This document shows, in pieces, positions 17,461 through 21,484 of a stretch of 21,484 nucleotides of DNA. Below the pieces are notes generated by a model. It was not told where the DNA came from, did not search any database, and worked only from the letters and a program-made list of their open reading frames with translations. Location: assembly GCA_003427395.1 (NCBI GenBank), contig BFEA01000440.1, positions 1,063,364-1,084,847 on the forward strand. Direction: 5' to 3'. Source of the stretch: Chara braunii. Taxonomy: Eukaryota > Streptophyta > Charophyceae > Charales > Characeae. Numbering within the stretch: position 1 is the first letter of the stretch; each line of letters starts with the position of its first letter. The position numbers were made by a program, and so were the translations under genes.

Positions 17461-18363
17461 GAAAAAGAAAAGAAAAAGAAAAGTAAAAGGGGGAAAGACA
17501 AAAGGGCACAAACGGACAAAAACGGACACCTAGGGGAGGGATTTTGGACCAGATTCACTTGGACAATGTGGCGATTACAAAGGACCATCTTTGATTTATG
17601 CTGAGAAAACTAAAGAAAAACAAGGCCCCATGCAACCGAAAAATTACGGATCGCATGGGGGAGACCAAAATCAAGTTCTAAGTGTTCCGAAAGCCAAAAT
17701 TGAGGCCGGATGCACTTGGGAAGTGGCCGCCGGATTTTCTTTTGGTAGGGGACTAAATGAGGGGCGTTGGGGCGAGGGAAACTACCCCTAATGCAGTCTG
17801 AGATGAAGAGGATTGCATGGGGATGGGTAAGCTTAAGTTCTTGAGGCTCCGGGAGCCAAAAGTGAGTCGGAGGCCTTAAGAAAACTAACGATTTATTTTC
17901 CTTGGGCTTGGGGCATGACATGGGGCTATGGGACTAGCGAAATGGTGAAGGGTGCAATCCAAGAAATAACGGACCGTAGGGAAAATGAGCCGCGGCACGC
18001 CGAAAACACTAGAAAATGGCGCCGTGGGCCTAGGGGAACGTGACGGCGAAACGGCAACAGCGCGGCAAGGGCTCCGCGGCCGGAAAGTTGTCGACGACGC
18101 TTGGGATCCATAAAGAAAAAAATAAAAATGGGACTGCCAGGGACATGGGAAGTCCCAAATAAAAATTAGACATCAACCGGGATGACACCGGGGGCCAAAG
18201 GGGGCTAAAAACAAATTGTCGGAAAATGGGCTCTGTCGACAGCAGCGCGGCGGAGCAAAAAAAAAAAAAAAATGGGACTAGTATGGGAAGCGGCAGGGAC
18301 TTGAGGTGTCCTGAGGGGGAGACCACTAGCTAAGGTGAGGAATGGTCATGAGAAATAAATGGC

Positions 18364-18461
18364 GCCGTCGAGATTAAGGATCTCGATGGTGGAAAATACT
18401 AGCATCACTAGTGCCAACACTAGTGGGTCCCAAACAGCAACACTAGTGGGTCCCAAACAGG
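18364..18461. repeat. Hairpin-bearing repeat, copy 2, with a 23-bp tandem
   Basis: GCCGTCGAGATTAAGGATCT pairs as TCGAGAT (18368-18374) with ATCTCGA (18380-18386) and aligns base for base with the hairpin at 16774-16794. The following CACTAGTGCC segment also matches copy 1. Its end is a 23-bp unit (AACACTAGTGGGTCCCAAAC plus AGC/AGG) repeated twice at 18416-18461. Confidence 0.8.
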
Positions 18462-18945
18462 TGAAAGCGGGAGTGAGGATCAATAAAGAAATAATAAGGG
18501 GAGGGTTGCCCAGAAGTCCGGAGTATTTCGAACTAGCTAGGCATGAGAAAACAAGAGCCTAAAAAACTCCAAGCAAGAAACGGGCTACTCAAGAAAAATC
18601 GGAGCTAAGGGGGCTCAAAATGGAGGCTAACGGGAAGGAAATGAGCCCCCTAGGGGCATGGGCATGCCAACCTTGTGAGTCGGGGTGTAACGGCCAACAG
18701 CCAGCCATGAACCTGGCCACAATCAAGGTCCTAACGCGTAGAAAGGAGATGCACAACAAATTGACACATGATACAAGGTCCTAAAAGAAAAAGAAAAGAG
18801 AATGGGGAGAAAAATGAGGAAAAATGAGGGAAAATAGGAGAAATGGGTGGAGGAGAGTGTGCCGGCCCATTGGGATGGCAGCAGTAGGGACTGCCAGGTC
18901 CCAATGATGACCTCACTCCTCCTAGATTCAAGGAGTGCAGGCCGG

Positions 18946-18975
18946 ATTGCTGAGATATGGCCATATCTCAACAAT
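18946..18975. repeat. 30-bp near-perfect palindrome
   Basis: TGAGATATGGCCATATCTCA (18951-18970) is a perfect 20-bp palindrome. After one mismatched base on each side, ATTG (18946-18949) and CAAT (18972-18975) extend it. It falls where a diverged GCAGTAGGGACTGCC repeat ends. Confidence 0.88.
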
Positions 18976-19040
18976 ATCTGAATTTAAAAAAGAAAAAGAA
19001 AAAGAAAATGTAAAGGGTGAAATTTCGGTTTTCTTTTGGA

Positions 19041-19359
19041 CCATGGATCTGAAATCAGATCTCATGGTGGAGAGAAAACAACCATTTTTTGTGGGCCAGC
19101 AAAAAATGGCTAGATCCGAAATGAGGTAGCAGCCAAAAAGAAAAAGAAAACAAAAAGGAGAAAAAGACAAATTAGTGCATTTGGCCCAAAAAAGAGTCAC
19201 ATGCACAAAAAATTGAAAAATTGGACCTAGGGGCTCAAATTTGAAGCATGGGCTACCATGGGGTAGCTCCGAATAATCCTCGCCTTGGATCTCAGTCAGA
19301 TCCAAAGCTGGAAATGCAGCGCCACATTGAAAAATGGTCCGGCCTACCCAAGGTAGGCC
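19041..19359. repeat. Cluster of three perfect short hairpins
   Basis: GATCTGA (19046-19052) pairs with TCAGATC (19055-19061), and CCATG/CATGG extend it across a one-base bulge. TTGGATCT (19285-19292) pairs with AGATCCAA (19298-19305), loop CAGTC. GGCCTACC (19341-19348) pairs with GGTAGGCC (19352-19359), loop CAA. Confidence 0.8.
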
Positions 19360-19630
19360 AAACTCAGAAAAAATGCTGAAAAAAGACCCTTGTTGGCCTT
19401 TTTCTCCAATTGGGGTTGCAGTTTCTTGGTCTAGGCCCTAGAAATAGCATTTTGAAAAAGGGATAGAGGCTTTGGGAGGCCAAGAGGCAATCCGAGTTGG
19501 TACCGACCACTCGGACTGCATGTATCTGACCAAAAAGAGGCCCAGGTACCTCCGAAGAGGCCTAGAGGTGAAAATTGGCCTTGGGGGTACCTCGATTCAC
19601 TTTGGGGCACTTGAGAGGGCCCAAGGGTTG

Positions 19631-19677
19631 GGCGGACTGCTGTTCCCAGCCTATATAAGCTGACGATTCAGTCCGCC
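19631..19677 (+). promoter_or_regulatory. LTR TATA box inside a 9-bp inverted repeat
   Basis: TATATAA lies at 19652-19658 and is the best core promoter in the window. It is flanked by GGCGGACTG (19631-19639) and CAGTCCGCC (19669-19677), exact reverse complements. A start site would be expected near 19680-19690. This is the likely RNA polymerase II promoter of the LTR; the sequence supports it but transcription was not observed. Confidence 0.6.
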
Positions 19678-19922
19678 ACATTCACACTTGCATGTGGAGT
19701 GCCCATGCTGCCCAAATGAGCCCGTGAGAGCTCTAGAGGCAATTGGAGAGTGGTGAGGGGAACCTCTGCTAGTCCGGAAGCTTGGAAGTGACTGTGAGCT
19801 AGTAGGAGGAGGCTCTACAAGCTAGTGATAGTGAGGGAGGTAATCCGCCATAGCTCCCTGGCTAGTAGAGGAGAAGGCAAGACTGAGAGGAGTCCCATTA
19901 GCTCTCCTAGAGGGGAGGACTA

Positions 19923-20395
19923 CCATAGCCAAGGAAAGGTAAGCTTCATCTAGAAGGAGGCATCCAAGGGGGTGAGTGGAGAAGTGTCTTCCTCCTCCTC
20001 CTTCGTCTTCTTCTTCTTCTTCTTCTTCATCTTCTTCTTCTTCTTCTTCTTCTTCTTCTTCTTCTTCTTCTTCTTCTCCTTCTTCTTCTCAAGGAGGGAG
20101 GAAAGGCTTGGAGAGTGAGGCAGCCATAGCCAAGGAAAGATAAGCTTCATCTAGAAGGAGGCATCCAAGGGGGTGAGTGGAGAACTGTCTTCCTCCTCCT
20201 CCTTCGTCTTCTTCTTCTTCTTCTTCTTCTTCATCTCCTTCTTCTTCTTCTTCTTCTTCTTCTCCTTCTTCTTCTCCTCCTTCTTCTTCCTCTTCTTCTT
20301 CTTCTCCCTCCTCTTCTTCTTCTTCTCCTTCCCCCTCATCTTCCTCCTCCTCTCCCCCTCCTACCTCCTCTTCTTCCTACTCCTTCCCCTTGTGT
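19923..20395. repeat. 201-bp duplication ending in TTC microsatellites
   Basis: CCATAGCCAAGGAAAG starts at 19923 and again at 20124. The next 80 bases, through GGAGGCATCCAAGGGGGTGA and CTTCCTCCTCCTCC, are almost identical. Each copy then carries a long (TTC)n tract, pure in the first (about 20005-20090) and interrupted by CTCC and CCCTCC in the second (about 20205-20395). The poly-Ser or poly-Phe open frames here are artefacts. Confidence 0.92.
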
Positions 20396-20400
20396 TGTTG

Positions 20401-21484
20401 AGCTAAAACTTGGTCCTTTTTTCTCTTAATCTCCCTCTCCTACTCATTTCTCCACTTGGTTGCAAATCGTAACTCGTATCTTGATGATGCGTAGTGTTTG
20501 AGTGTTGATTCATGCTTGTTTTGTCCATTCTAGCCTTTCCTTGTGAATCGCAATCCTTCTCCTTGTGTTGTGGAGCTAAAACTTTGTATTTTCATCTCAT
20601 AATCTCTCTCTCTCACTCATCTCTCCACTTGGTTGCAAATCGCAACTCATATCTTGATGATGTGTAGTATTTGAATGTTGATTTATGCTTGTTTTGTCGA
20701 TTTTAGCCTCTCCTTGTGAATCGCAATCCTTCCCCTTGTGTTGTGGGGCTAAAACTTTGTATTTTTCTCTCATAATCTCTCTCTCCTACTCATTTCTCTA
20801 CTTGGTTGCAAATCGCAACTCATATCTTGATTATGTGTAGTGTTTGAGTGTTGATTCATGCTTGTCTTATCCATCCAGCCTCTCCTTGTGAATCGCAATC
20901 CTTCCGCTTGTATTGTGGAGCTAAAACTTTGTATTTTTCTCTCCTAATCTTTCTCTCCTACTCACCTCTCCACTTCGTTGCAAATCGCAACTCATATCTT
21001 GATAATGTGTAATGTTTGAGTATTGATTCATGCTTGTTTTGTCCATTGTAGCCTCTCCTTGTGAATCGCAATCCTTCCCCTTCTGTTATGGAGCTAAAAC
21101 TTTGTATTTTTCTCTACTAATCTCTCTCTCCTACTCATCTCTCCACTTGGTTGCGAATCGCAACTCATATATTGATGATGTGTAGTGTTTGAATGTTCAT
21201 TCATGCATGTTTTGTCCATTCTAGCCTCTCCTTGTGAATCGCAATCCTTCCTCTTCTGTTGTGGAGCTAAAACTTTGTATTTTTCTCTTCTAATCTCTCT
21301 CTCCTACTCATCTCTCTACTTGGTTGCAAATTGCAACTCATATCTTGATGAGGTGTAGTGGTCGACTGTCGATTCATGCTTGTTTTGTCCATTCTAGCCT
21401 CTCCATGTGAATCGCAATCCTTCCCCTTGTGTTGTGGAGCTAAAACTTTGTATTTTTCTCTCCTAATCTCTCTTTCCTACTCAT
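20401..21484. repeat. 173-bp tandem (satellite-like) array, at least six copies
   Basis: AGCTAAAACTTTGTATTTTT or a variant starts at 20401, 20574, 20747, 20919, 21092, 21265 and 21438, so the period is 173 bp (one 172). Units share CTCCACTTGGTTGCAAATCG, ATATCTTGATGATG, GTAGTGTTTGAGTG and CCTTGTGAATCGCAATCCTT. Substitutions are scattered, and the array leaves the window. It may be part of the LTR's 3' portion or satellite DNA next to the element. Confidence 0.95.

Larger units (their letters stand above)
16037..21484 (+). mobile_element. Putative 3' LTR (start placed, end not seen)
   Basis: The sequence starts TGTGTCGGGACTGG right after the polypurine tract, so the LTR edge is at 16037 or 16039. 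It has no coding capacity, is rich in hairpins and purine runs, and contains a TATA box at 19652 about 3.6 kb in, which would make 16037 to about 19680 the U3 part. TTC-rich sequence and a 173-bp tandem array follow. No matching terminal CA or second LTR copy is visible, so the right boundary is unknown and the 173-bp array may be flanking satellite DNA. If it is all LTR it exceeds 5.4 kb, which is unusually long. Confidence 0.6.

Noticed and set aside
20173-20406. Poly-Ser and poly-Phe open frames
   Set aside because: They are translations of the TTC microsatellite.

Overview
The window looks like repeat-rich nuclear DNA from a large eukaryotic genome. It holds one big, heavily decayed Ty3/Gypsy-type LTR retrotransposon on the + strand, no recognisable single-copy host gene, and no prokaryotic operon features. 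A streptophyte alga (charophyte, for example a Chara- or Klebsormidium-like genome) is my best guess. The reasons are the very long non-coding 3' repeat region (over 5 kb), the many tandem repeats and microsatellites, and a DNA cytosine-5 methyltransferase fragment inside the element's 3' part; retrotransposon-borne methyltransferases have been reported from charophytes and dinoflagellates. The pol sequence also resembles basidiomycete Ty3 elements, so the organism call is an inference. Three isolated N bases (8879, 8999, 9216) suggest draft consensus over a multicopy repeat.

Layout. 1-475: nine copies of a 53-bp tandem repeat. 476-3565: no convincing gene; a heptamer repeat, a (CT)31 tract and a TATA-like box. 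3566-5342: a broken coding region upstream of gag. 5343-6191: Gag, with its zinc knuckle in another frame at 6284-6340. 6248-7609: protease region. 7585-9909: reverse transcriptase and RNase H. About 9987-11248: integrase. 11384-12292: a third ORF with nuclear-localisation-like and SUMO-interaction-like motifs. 12293-13980: non-coding, with 38-bp and 24-bp minisatellites. 13989-14662: a decayed coding fragment ending in a hairpin and polypurine tract. 14701-14960: four 65-bp repeats. 15493-15899: a DNA methyltransferase pseudogene (motifs I to IV, including the PCQ catalytic motif). 16004-16036: a second hairpin plus polypurine tract. From about 16037: a putative 3' LTR. It starts TGTGTCGGG, carries many short perfect hairpins and a TATA box at 19652, then TTC-rich transcribed-type sequence, and passes into a 173-bp tandem array that runs off the window end.

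How it fits together. The Gag, PR, RT-RNase H and IN modules are in standard Ty3/Gypsy order, broken by at least fifteen in-frame stops and several frameshifts, so this copy cannot be autonomous. The unusual parts are the accessory modules between integrase and the 3' LTR: the SIM/NLS-type ORF and the methyltransferase fragment. Both would make sense as factors acting on host chromatin or on the element's own methylation. No 5' LTR, primer binding site or target-site duplication could be identified.
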